A DNA stretch of 64,000 nucleotides from the NCBI GenBank assembly GCA_022701365.1, contig JAKUHH010000013.1, forward strand, positions 186,001 through 250,000. Reading direction: 5' to 3'. Numbering within the stretch: the stretch's first letter is position 1; the number at the start of each line of letters is the position of its first letter. The position numbers and the translations under genes were made by a program. Under the pieces are notes generated by a model that did no database searches, was not told the DNA's origin, and was given only the letters and a program-made list of their open reading frames with translations. Below, piece after piece: positions 11,889 to 21,186 of this stretch. The DNA comes from Mycocentrospora acerina. Taxonomy: Eukaryota; Ascomycota; Dothideomycetes; Pleosporales.

Positions 11889-12744
11889 TCATTCTTCGCT
11901 CTCATCATCTCCGAAATGATTTCTGTGCCCTGGAGTGTGGGTGATCTTTCCACCTGTGTAGCCGGATCCTTTAATCTTGTCCGAACGATTCTCATACGCC
12001 CAACTGAATAGCTTCTCAAAGTCACGGCACTGGTGCGTTGCACCCATTCCGTTGATACCAACTTCGGTGAGAGGCTCGAAAGTTGAATCCCCCGCGCACA
12101 TCAGAGCTTGACGAATGTAATCAAGACAATGATCACGGTGAAACTCGATCTCCTCTGGGCCCATATCGGTAATGCCTTCGGGATAATATGCAAAGCGAAG
12201 GAAATTAAGACAATGAAGTTGGTGAAACATTGATACACCGTAAACTCTGTGAGTATCTGGGTTGTTCGGCGCAGGTAGCGATGCTGGAAAGCCAGTCGTG
12301 ACTTCGTTCGGGAGTTGAACAATACCATCGCCGGGAGGAGACAGTCGTTGCCACATTTCATCTGTTTCATTACTGGGTGCGCCGCCCATGAACTTATGAG
12401 GCTGGAATGTGACACGGCTGTTGTAGAGTACTAACATTTGTCAGATAGAATCATAAACACAATATTGGGAGCCTACAATCTGGTTCAAAATGCTCGACAT
12501 TAGGATTCGTGGTGCAGCGAAGGCTTTTCAAAAGCACAATAACGTGACCCCATACTGTCAAACCACCAATGAGAACCAGCAAGTTGAATAAAACTGCTGC
12601 TGATTTCCAATTCATCCAACGGCCTGTTCTCTTTGGGGCTCTAAGGCGACGCTTCCCATTAAGAAAGAATTCTTTTTCTTCTCCAATAGTCGAGGATGAA
12701 GCGCTTGCAATCTCTTCCCCAGAAAACATATCTTCTTGTTGCAT
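11889..12744 (-). CDS. UstYa-family (DUF3328) oxidase 3
   Basis: Two minus-strand exons (12744-12477 and 12430-11889) are separated by a 46-bp intron (GTAGGC to TGTTAG, phase 1) and give 269 residues. A transmembrane helix lies near residues 46-66 (WKSAAVLFNLLVLIGGLTVWG). The HQLHC motif is at about 159-163 (YGVSMFHQLHCLNFLR). The second, HRDHC, is at about 187-191, followed by LDYIRQALMCAGD. The motif wording (HRDHCLDYIRQ) and the RVTFQPHKFMGG region place it in a different subgroup from genes 1 and 2. It recalls the UstYa/UstYb division in the ustiloxin cluster, though the correspondence is my inference. It is head-to-head with the prolyl-hydroxylase-like gene, with a shared 1 kb upstream region. 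Confidence 0.92.
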
Positions 12745-13741
12745 TTTCAGGTTGCGCGTAGTAGTAGAGAAAAAAGAGGTGGACTTTAAAACAGAGAATA
12801 CAAAAACTCAGTTGACACTGCTAGTGTGAGAAGGACTATGGTACATCAAGCAACATGCACGATAATGAAATAGATAAACATAGTTATATGCCATAATCAT
12901 GTGGGACTGAAACATTGGATCATATCACAATGTGACCCTAGCATATGTCCGCGCAGATACAAAACTAAAGCAGCATAGTCTCCATGCATCAGCCAATTAC
13001 ACAGATATTTGAGAGTGGCAAGGGTTGTTCATCCTTCATGTCTGTCTGTGGTAGTAGTCAATCTGCAGGGGTGCAAAGGTATAACATCTTAGTCTTAATG
13101 TCGGTTGTATATGAACAGCCAGCCGAGATTTACACTGTTAAAATCCACAATAGCATCACTGAGATCTACAAAATTACATCTTACCAACACATGATTGGCT
13201 ACTCATTAGTCTGTGCTAATACGAAGTGACAGGTAGGTCGTGCGCTTTGCTCATCTCGCTGACATGACTGCTTAGGAGGAAAGAATCGGCGGGCAAAAAA
13301 ACGAATACGAGGTGGATTGCGGCCCGACACGCTCACTGTAACGGCTGGCGCATGCGGCTGAGGATTTGATTCCTCGTGAGACAGGTTCAATGCGACCTCG
13401 GCAACGCCTAACTTATTCCATTTTCAGAAGGTGAAAGTTGATGCATGTCAGAATCTATCCCTGTCTAGCCCAAGCCACAGAGTTATTCAGGGACCCAAGA
13501 AACGGGACTGCTCACGATGCAAGACAGGGATAGTTGCATTGACAAGCCCAGTATCTACACAGTAAGGCGTGTCGATCTTTTTGAGCTAGCAGGGATAAAT
13601 TACGAAGCGAGACGATCGTCCGAATGGAGATTGCATGATACAGTAGGTGACATAAATACTATCTCTCATAAACGTATGGGTCCTTGAACAGAATCCGACA
13701 CTTTTTTCACCTCAATCTTGTAAAGCAAAAATCTTTTTAAA
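12745..13741. other. divergent promoter region, UstYa-like 3 / dioxygenase
   Basis: This is about 1 kb shared by two divergent cluster genes. Only short shadow-like open frames occur. It is a natural place to look for a cluster-specific operator, but I cannot name one by eye. Confidence 0.5.
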
Positions 13742-14653
13742 ATGAGTGTCTCAAAGACCAAGACTTCATCCAAGCCGTCCCCCACAGCCATTTCCACCTG
13801 GGCCACAACAGGAGCAGTGTTGCTATCGCTCCTTCCTTTTGGGTTTCTCCTATGGCAGAAAATTAGCCCTCTTCTTGACTTCAAAATTTCGGAGTTGTCA
13901 AGTTTATCTTTGTCTGGCACGGCATCCAACAATATTCCAACCTTTGAAAGCATGGCGGCTAGATACGCCAGTGCCTGCCCACCTCACAATTTTCAAACAC
14001 ACATCTTTTCGACTGATCCCTTGATAATATACATTCAAGACTATTTGACGAAGTCAGAAGTCGATTATCTATTGGATCTTGCTGTATCATACTACGAACA
14101 ATCACCCGTGTCTAAGGGCCATAAGCAAAAGGTGTACGACCCAGAGATCAGATCTTCAATGTCGGCCGTACTCCCAGACGACCCAGTAGTATCCTGCATA
14201 GAGAAGCGATCTGTATCCTTCCAGGGTCATATGCCCAAAAATCACCTTGAAGATATCCAAGTCGTCAAGTATGGAGTCAGCGACCACTTTCGCCCTCACT
14301 TTGATTGGTTTGAGGGCATGCCAAATCCACGCATTGCCACCTTCTTTGTCTACCTCGCCTGCGATGGGAAGACCGAAGGTGAAAATTGCGAAGGTGGTGC
14401 CACTCAGTTTCCACACTACGAGGGTCGGTTCCCAGCCCAATGGTGCGAATTCATTGATTGTGAGGATGATTCTGGGGTTGGCGGGATAGCATTTAAGCCA
14501 ATCGTAGGTAATGCTATTTACTGGGGAAACCTCTACCCCAATGGCACAGGACATCCTGGTGTATGGCACGCAGGAATGCCAGTAAAGAAGGGTAGGAAGG
14601 TAGGGTTAAATATCTTTACAAGGCGGGACAGGTGGGTTCCTGGACAGTTGTAA
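13742..14653 (+). CDS. prolyl 4-hydroxylase-like 2-oxoglutarate/Fe(II) dioxygenase
   Basis: An intronless gene of 303 residues. A single membrane helix (about residues 21-40, ATTGAVLLSLLPFGFLLWQ) anchors a lumenal catalytic domain of the P4Hc type. The iron triad is visible: H186 and D188 in FRPHFDWF, and H276 in GVWHAGMP. K286, ten residues after the distal His in GRKVGLNIF, is the expected 2-oxoglutarate anchor. The region between holds Cys pairs (CDGKTEGENCEGG; WCEFIDC) typical of fungal members. The family hydroxylates Pro, or other residues, in secreted peptides using O2 and 2-oxoglutarate. Every repeat of the neighbouring precursor contains a Pro two residues before the core Tyr, so the RiPP precursor is a plausible substrate. 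That role is inferred from position only; a general collagen-type or stand-alone function is the alternative. Confidence 0.9.
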   Translation: MSVSKTKTSSKPSPTAISTWATTGAVLLSLLPFGFLLWQKISPLLDFKISELSSLSLSGTASNNIPTFESMAARYASACPPHNFQTHIFSTDPLIIYIQDYLTKSEVDYLLDLAVSYYEQSPVSKGHKQKVYDPEIRSSMSAVLPDDPVVSCIEKRSVSFQGHMPKNHLEDIQVVKYGVSDHFRPHFDWFEGMPNPRIATFFVYLACDGKTEGENCEGGATQFPHYEGRFPAQWCEFIDCEDDSGVGGIAFKPIVGNAIYWGNLYPNGTGHPGVWHAGMPVKKGRKVGLNIFTRRDRWVPGQL

Positions 14654-15286
14654 GAGAAATTTAAGGTTTTTGAGAAACACACTTCATCTCAGGTAGACAA
14701 TCATAAGTACAAAGTGGTTTAATTTTTGTAATAAAAGGCATCAACAATGTTACGCCTCCTCAAATTATCACCTGAAAATGTGCTATACGCTGTACAAAAT
14801 TCCTGTTGGAAGAAGTTCCTGAAAATGTATCAAATTTTACAAAATTTAATGAAAACTCAAGAATACCACAGTTTCTTAATTTCATCAATTGTTTTTTAGA
14901 TTCCCTATGATCAAGCAAACTTGAAAACAAAACGCGAAAATTGACATGAAAACAGACATTAAAATGCTAAGAAAAAGCTCGCAGATTAAAGGAGGAAGTT
15001 TGACACAATCGGACCGATGATTATCGCGTAATTACCTGCTATATTTGGTTATCAAAGGTAACATCATGTTTGTGGGGAATAACCGGTCATATTCTGTAGC
15101 CACCAGCGCTAGGCTCAGGATGTTGTAGCATGCTTGAAAATGGTTGAAATTCACTTCTGTAGCTTGCATTGAACCAATTATACCGGTAAGGAGTAGACCA
15201 CCGATGATCAAGCATCGCCACACCCGATAGCCAATGATCGGATTAAGCGACCAGCGTAACCCTGTGCACCCTGCGTTACCTTGCAT

Positions 15287-15357
15287 TACCCTGCATTATA
15301 CTACTCTCTCACCCCGCAGAACAGTACCCCCCTTTTTGGTACTGCATCTGCAGGGTA
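15287..15357. repeat. nested inverted repeat
   Basis: TACCCTGCA at 15287-15295 is the exact inverse of TGCAGGGTA at 15349-15357. Inside it CAGTACC (15322-15328) and GGTACTG (15338-15344) form a second, perfect 7-bp stem. Just upstream the motif CCTGCATTA is partly repeated. It could be a transposon footprint or a cruciform site. Confidence 0.5.
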
Positions 15358-16412
15358 GTGAACTTGGTCTGGAATGATTGCGTCAAAACAGGTTTAGTCT
15401 AGATCTACAAATTCTTATCCAAGAACAACGAAAGCTTGATTAAACCAAGGCAAGTAAGCAATGTAAGCAGAAGATCACTCCATTACGAGCCAATGCAACA
15501 TTTTATCCTGACGAGCTGATCTGTATCGTAATATGCAAGAACGCATCGACAGTAATTGAATAAGGCTTCCTCCTCTTGATGACGATAGTTTACTTGGTCC
15601 GCTTCCAAGGGTCTGATGATACGTTACACGGGGTAAAGTACTTGAGGAAGTAGGCCACTTCGTTTAGAGGAGGTCTGAACAGGCATATCGCGAACTAGGG
15701 CGTTGATCAACCAGATAGATTTTACGGATTTACCGAAGGCCAACAAAATTTGCGCATTTCAGATAACATCAGACAAAGCTTTGCGTAACTCAGGTAAGAC
15801 AGGCTGACATAATGCCAAGTAACTGGGTTACAACTAAAATTGTGCTAGGTTCAAGAGTCGATTTCGGAAATTTATTGTCGATTAGCTTGTAATATTCTAC
15901 TGTCACAAACGGAAGCACCGAGACACTTTACTCTGATGTCAGCGTTGTGAGCCCCTCGGTAACCGATCGGCCTTTCTTACTTGCCATACCGTATCACCAC
16001 AAGGTGTGATTGATATTTTTTTTACAGGCCTCACCGCCAAGGAACACAACGCACGTTCAAATCTCAGTCACTCTGAAGAGCTCGTGCGGCTGCTTAAGCC
16101 AATTACAGTTTGCCGTTGACATGTTGCAAGTGGAACTTGAAGACGATCACGAAGAATAAAAGCGGAGAACTACAGAGTCTCTCGCATTGCTTTAGCGCTG
16201 GTGTTTCTGTTTCACAGAGCGGACTTAGTGCTTCTATCAGTGGGACTGACAAGGCATCAGTACCAGCCATATCCATCCTTAGCTCTGATAACGTGCAATA
16301 CACAGACCTAATCTCATCATAGGTACAGGGGGGATGTTGGCCGATTTTCGGTACTAGCATATCTCATATTCTCAATGAATTTGTCGAAAGTTTTTGGCGT
16401 GGAAACAACCAC

Positions 16413-16420
16413 TATATAAT
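16413..16420 (+). promoter_or_regulatory. TATA box of the RiPP precursor gene
   Basis: TATATAAT lies 126 bp upstream of the precursor ATG. It is followed by a C/A-rich leader with many CACTCA-like repeats, as found in strongly expressed fungal secreted-peptide genes. Confidence 0.6.
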
Positions 16421-16546
16421 ACATGTCGAATACTCAAAGTAAAACTCATCACTCATCAAGTCACATTCCATTCACTACAAACTCATTCACTCAACTCCTT
16501 TGCCACAGCTCATCAATCTCTACTTTGTTGAATCAAATCAAGCAAA

Positions 16547-17617
16547 ATGAAGTTGACTTCGGCTACTACTCTCAGCGCCTTTGCTGTCTCTGCCCTCGCC
16601 AGTGTTATCCCCGAGAAACGTGAGGCAGCCCCAGCTGAAGCTGCTCCCGCCTACGTATGGGCCTCCAACGGAAAGAGAGAGGCTGAGCCTGCTCAGGCAG
16701 CTCCTGCCTACGTTTGGGCCTCCAACGGAAAGCGTGAAGCTCAGCCTGCCGAGAATGCTCCTGCCTATGTCTGGGCCTCTAATGGAAAGCGTGCTGCTGA
16801 GCCTTCTGAGAACGCTCCTGCCTACGTTTGGGCATCCAACGGAAAGCGCGAGCCTGCCGAAAATGCTCCCGCCTATGTCTGGGCCTCCAACGGAAAGCGT
16901 GAAGCTGCGCCTGCTGAGAACGCTCCTGCCTACGTTTGGGCCTCTAATGGAAAGCGCGAGCCTTCTGAGAACGCTCCTGCCTACGTCTGGGCCTCCAACG
17001 GAAAGCGTGCAGCTGAGCCTGCCGAGAACGCTCCCGCCTATGTCTGGGCCTCCAACGGAAAGCGTGAGCCTGAGCCTGCCGAGAACGCTCCTGCCTACGT
17101 CTGGGCATCCAACGGAAAGCGCGAGCCTTCTGAGAACGCTCCTGCCTACGTCTGGGCCTCCAACGGAAAGCGTGAAGCTGAGCCTGCCGAGAACGCTCCT
17201 GCCTACGTTTGGGCCTCCAACGGAAAGCGCGAGCCTGCCGAGAACGCTCCCGCCTACGTTTGGGCCTCCAACGGAAAGCGTGAGCCTGCCGAGAACGCTC
17301 CTGCCTACGTTTGGGCATCCAACGGAAAGCGTGAAGCTCAGCCTGCTGAGAACGCTCCCGCCTACGTCTGGGCATCCAACGGAAAGCGCGAGCCTGCCGA
17401 GAACGCTCCTGCCTACGTTTGGGCATCCAACGGAAAGCGCGAGCCTGCCGAGAACGCTCCCGCCTACGTCTGGGCCTCCAACGGAAAGCGTGAGCCTGAG
17501 CCTGCCGAGAACGCTCCTGCCTATGTCTGGGCCTCCAACGGAAAGCGTGAAGCTGAGCCTGCTGAGAACGCTCCTGCCTACGTCTGGGCCTCTAACGGAA
17601 AGAGGGAGACTGTCTAA
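16547..17617 (+). CDS. multi-core RiPP precursor, Kex2-processed (dikaritin/KEP type)
   Basis: A single exon of 356 residues. Residues 1-19 are a clear signal peptide (MKLTSATTLSAFAVSALAS), and the pro-region ends VIPEKR. Then come 18 tandem units of 17 or 19 residues and a three-residue tail (ETV). Every unit ends in AYVWASNGKR with no exception. The first part varies: E/A-A/P-rich dipeptides, then mostly (A/S)EN before APAY. KR is the Kex2 site. The EA, EP, AA, AP, QP dipeptides are Ste13-type substrates, as in alpha-factor precursors. Arithmetic closes: 25 + 11x19 + 7x17 + 3 = 356. Three UstYa-family genes and a dioxygenase within 8 kb identify it as a ribosomally made, post-translationally modified peptide precursor rather than a pheromone. 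The expected product is a (cyclised) peptide containing Tyr-Val-Trp-Ala-Ser-Asn-Gly. The minus strand and the other two plus frames are also open across the repeat; they are shadows. Confidence 0.95.
   Translation: MKLTSATTLSAFAVSALASVIPEKREAAPAEAAPAYVWASNGKREAEPAQAAPAYVWASNGKREAQPAENAPAYVWASNGKRAAEPSENAPAYVWASNGKREPAENAPAYVWASNGKREAAPAENAPAYVWASNGKREPSENAPAYVWASNGKRAAEPAENAPAYVWASNGKREPEPAENAPAYVWASNGKREPSENAPAYVWASNGKREAEPAENAPAYVWASNGKREPAENAPAYVWASNGKREPAENAPAYVWASNGKREAQPAENAPAYVWASNGKREPAENAPAYVWASNGKREPAENAPAYVWASNGKREPEPAENAPAYVWASNGKREAEPAENAPAYVWASNGKRETV
16622..17605 (+). repeat. 18-unit coding tandem repeat (51- and 57-bp units)
   Basis: There are eleven 57-bp and seven 51-bp units encoding the precursor cores. 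Synonymous differences among units are frequent (TAC/TAT, GTA/GTT/GTC, GCC/GCA, TCC/TCT, AAC/AAT, CGT/CGC/AGA/AGG), while the protein core is invariant. Confidence 0.95.
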
Positions 17618-20449
17618 ATTCTCCCTGCTGTATGTTGCTTGATATCTGAAAGAGAAAACTAAAAGGTGGATTACCATCAAACAGCTGTTAAGCAACGCAG
17701 TTAGTTAGGAGAAATCTCGAAAATAAAGGTGACGTGAAGACAACTCTATAAATATCTGGTTATTCGATAAGTTCAAATCTAGTGGAGGAAGGGATGTGTA
17801 TATTTTAGAATCATAAAGAATTTTCTGTACATTCATCCCCTTTGCGCATTCGCTTCTGCCTTATTAACACATAAGTACAAACAGAGTTGAATTCTGAAAA
17901 ATCTATGGAATAATTTTGATGCGTCATGCACATAGTCTCAGACTTTAAAAAAGGTCACATTAAATCTTTATTCTTTTAGTTCAGTTGATTAAATAGATAA
18001 GAAAAACACTTTGAACGCATTTAAATAGAATCGAAACCACCTATGTCTTTTCACGTAAGTAGCTAGTCTCGTCATTGCTGCCTGTTTACAATCATGTAAT
18101 GACACAATGCACCCCTCTTTTCAACGCACCTGTACGTGACGGTGTGTTTTGAGACATTACACAAGAAATACCTCTAAAATATTAGACGACCATAATAATG
18201 TATACATTCTTACTTTATTCCAGGTCTTTTAAAATAAATACACAAGACAAGCAAGAAAAATAATTCCTTACCATTTCATGGTTTAGATCTTGAGTCTAAG
18301 AGTGCTTTAAGATGAAAATTAAACTGTCTATAACTGGGTCATCTTACAGCTACACACGTTCACTTTAAATTAGGTCAATCACGCTATTTTGAATGACGAG
18401 ATCGAATTTGATTGTCAATTTTATCGGTTTCGTTTTTAAGGCAGAAAGCGAGATATACATATCTTAGCTCCTTAGTCTCGTACATAAAATCAAAAATGCG
18501 ATTATCCCCACAGTTATTGCAGTTACCTATTTTAGCGCTAAGACTTAGTTTGGAAACATTTTGATGAAAACATGAAATTAAAATGAATATCTCCAAGTAA
18601 TGACTTCATTAGATCTGCCTCGTTTGAAAACCCTTCAATACATGAGTCTATTCCATCGAGCACTTTGTGCGAACTTGTAGGACACCTTTTTGGTCATGCA
18701 CCAACATGTTGATAGCCCTTGACCATCTACCTCGCTGTCGGGAAAAAACATTATGAAATGAAAACGCTGCTTAAAAATATGAAGACTTGGAAACTGATTC
18801 TCAAATCGAAGCAACAGCATCACTGAATTTAGCAAACTACTTTTCTGATGAATAGTACCTCATAGAGCAGTAGCTGTTCGGCTTTCACGAGAGTTTTTGA
18901 GCCAACGACATAAATCTTCTGGCTACAGCAGCACAATGGCTGGACTCTTTGCAGCTTCACAGAGCTATATGTAAATTTTTAAGCTAGGTTTTTCTTAAAT
19001 GTTATATTAGATGATAGTAGGCGCTTTGTTATGATAATGAGTTTTGTCTGGCTAAAGCGCACTGGAATCATATTACATTTTAGCTAGTGATGTGTGAACG
19101 TAATAGCAGTAAGGCAAAAGATTATCAGGGTCAGGTATGAAAAATGGCACGTAAGGGAGAATGAACAATTGGTTATTTAATCAAAAAGAGCTTAAAACAC
19201 GAAGATGATACTTTGTTAAACGAGAATTTATTTCTGAAAACGACAACATTCATTTCAACATGTGAATCAAATCTTATAATTAAGTTGGAGCGATTCGCAA
19301 AAAATCCAACTGAAATGGAGAGAACCCGGCGAAGTTGGGAGGAGGCGCCTACAAATAAAATTATACGAGAATAGATCAGATGAATACTGTATTCATGAAA
19401 CTATTCTACTCAAGTCCTCTTTAACACAACAGAGAAATGAACGGGTTAGTGCAGATGATTTAAATCATTACTACATGTTAGTACCTCCATGAGAGCTAGC
19501 TTTCTATTGCCCACGAGGTACATCTCGTTGAATGATCAAAACACAATGCATACAGCATGAAATGAGACCCGCGTATGAACCCAAATCCTTCATTGGTTAT
19601 GATTACTCTCAGTACCTTCGTGGGCTCAACTTGACGCTTGTGCGCAAGGTAAATCGAGGCACAAATCGCAAAGTTTCAGAAGTTTTCGGAGAAGAACAAC
19701 CTATCGATTTTTGCAAGATTTTCGGCAAGATTAATGCGACAACTAGGCTGGTCTTTTGAATGATAAAGACTAGCACGCAATACTGAATATATCTACCGAT
19801 GTGAAGGTAAGGCGACGCTTCGCTCTCCACGACGGGGTTGATGGGCAAATTATATGAATGCGTAGAAACATTTAGAGACACGTTGAAACCAGTTCAAAAT
19901 ATCTGAAAAGCAGGATTATATTCAATAATCTTGATTATAAATACGCCTTTCATTGTATTCAGAAAAATTGAAGTTGCTGCAGTATCTCAGAAAGTAATTC
20001 CCGCTAGCTCTGCCACGCCAAGCTTCTGACCCTTGTTTAAAATAGTGAAGATTAGTGATCAGAAAGATCGAAGTGCTTGTTGTTTTATCTTGTTTTAGAT
20101 TTATGTAGACAAAGTGAAACTTTAACCTGGAGAGGGTGATCTCGACTTCGGCCTTAGTCATTGGTTAAAAACATCACACTAATGCTAATGACCGGACTAT
20201 GTTAGCTGTAACGAGTAAGTTGAGGTCAATATAGCAATCGGCTGTTCCGCAAGCTAGAATGGCCGCTTCCAAGACATCTATAAGCTAGTCAGTGAAATCT
20301 GCCCCTTTTGGCATTCACAAGAGTATCAACATTCAGACTCGAAGTCTTTTCGTATTCATCCACTTAACGTAGCCGACCTGTCTATATTATTGCATCGTAC
20401 CCTGGATAATATCAGATTCTCCAACTTACCCCAATCTGCATACCTAAAA
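17618..20449. other. AT-rich gene desert
   Basis: This is 2.8 kb of low-GC DNA downstream of the precursor. Open frames are short and lack recognisable motifs (for example 19532-19759). I see no transposon ORF or long repeat. It could be old, heavily mutated sequence. Confidence 0.5.
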
Positions 20450-20710
20450 ATGCGCTCTATCAACATTATCATCTTCCTTGTTACGCTGGGTCTAACTCAA
20501 ATACTTGTATAGAACTTGAGTGGCAGATATGGTTCCAATAACATTTGCGACGATGATTCAGTCTTCAACAGCCCAATTTTTTCCAATAATAGCATAGCTG
20601 GGCGATTTGCTAGAACAGGAACTAATGGAAGAATATTTTGCACTCCTCCAGGCACTAGATGTACTATGTCTGGAGATTCTAGTCACTTGGTTTCATCAAA
20701 AGCAAAGTAG
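20450..20710 (+). pseudogene. small secreted protein gene with an in-frame stop (possible pseudogene)
   Basis: The ATG at 20450 opens a hydrophobic leader (MRSINIIIFLVTLGLTQILV) typical of a signal peptide. Codon 21 (20510-20512) is TAG. The same frame then stays open for 65 more codons to a stop at 20708-20710. That mature part is Ser/Asn/Gly-rich with three Cys, resembling small secreted or effector-like proteins. Either the gene is dead by one nonsense mutation, or the region TCTAACTC...GTATAG is really an intron 3' end (branch-point-like CTAAC 17 nt before AG) and the true first exon lies upstream. It sits in the AT-rich zone between the precursor and the receptor gene. Confidence 0.4.
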
Positions 20711-21186
20711 TAGGGCATGTATCGTAATAGCACTTATCGATAAATTGAAATTAAACTCTATAATAGAAGTGTTTTTAGGTGGTCGCTGTTCAGTGAAAAA
20801 GCGATAGCGCCTGCCCATACTATGTCGAGGCCCGGAATCATATTAAAGACTTGGCACTTGCAATATTATCAACTTTGATTTAAGTTTCCATACTCTTCAG
20901 TTTGTATTTCATTTGTACTAAGCAAAAATTAGTGTCTTAATCACTATATAGCATTCGAGATAGTAGAATTATATGCTGCACAATACGGATTACATTATTT
21001 GTAACTTTTTGCACGCGTTTCTTACTTGATCACTGAAGATCATGAGTTATGATGACGTCCTTGCACTTTGGTCAGTCTCACAAAAACGTTCAGGTTATAA
21101 ATAAATATTTATAATCAATGCAGCGTGACGAGGAATTGTGCTGAGGCAAAAAATAGCTTTTCATTGTCAAACATTGGTTCGGCCTT
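20711..21186. other. intergenic region
   Basis: AT-rich DNA between the small secreted-protein remnant and the 3' end of the receptor gene. Nothing is recognised. Confidence 0.5.

Larger units (their letters stand above)
14654..16546. other. intergenic region between dioxygenase and RiPP precursor
   Basis: This is a 1.9 kb AT-rich stretch. It holds a small inverted repeat (15287-15357) and, near the right end, the promoter of the precursor gene. An open frame at 15032-15286 (minus, 84 codons, with a hydrophobic stretch) has no recognisable domain and is not called. Confidence 0.5.

Noticed and set aside
16547..17617. Precursor as an alpha-factor-type mating pheromone
   Set aside because: The KR and EA/EP spacers look alike, but the core lacks the Trp/Cys/Gly-Gln pattern of ascomycete alpha-pheromones, and three UstYa genes sit beside it.
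16538..17695. 385-residue minus-strand frame with GGPDVGRSVLGRL repeats
   Set aside because: It is the antisense of the RiPP precursor array; the sense strand has a signal peptide, Kex2 sites and a promoter. All frames are open only because the repeats lack stops.
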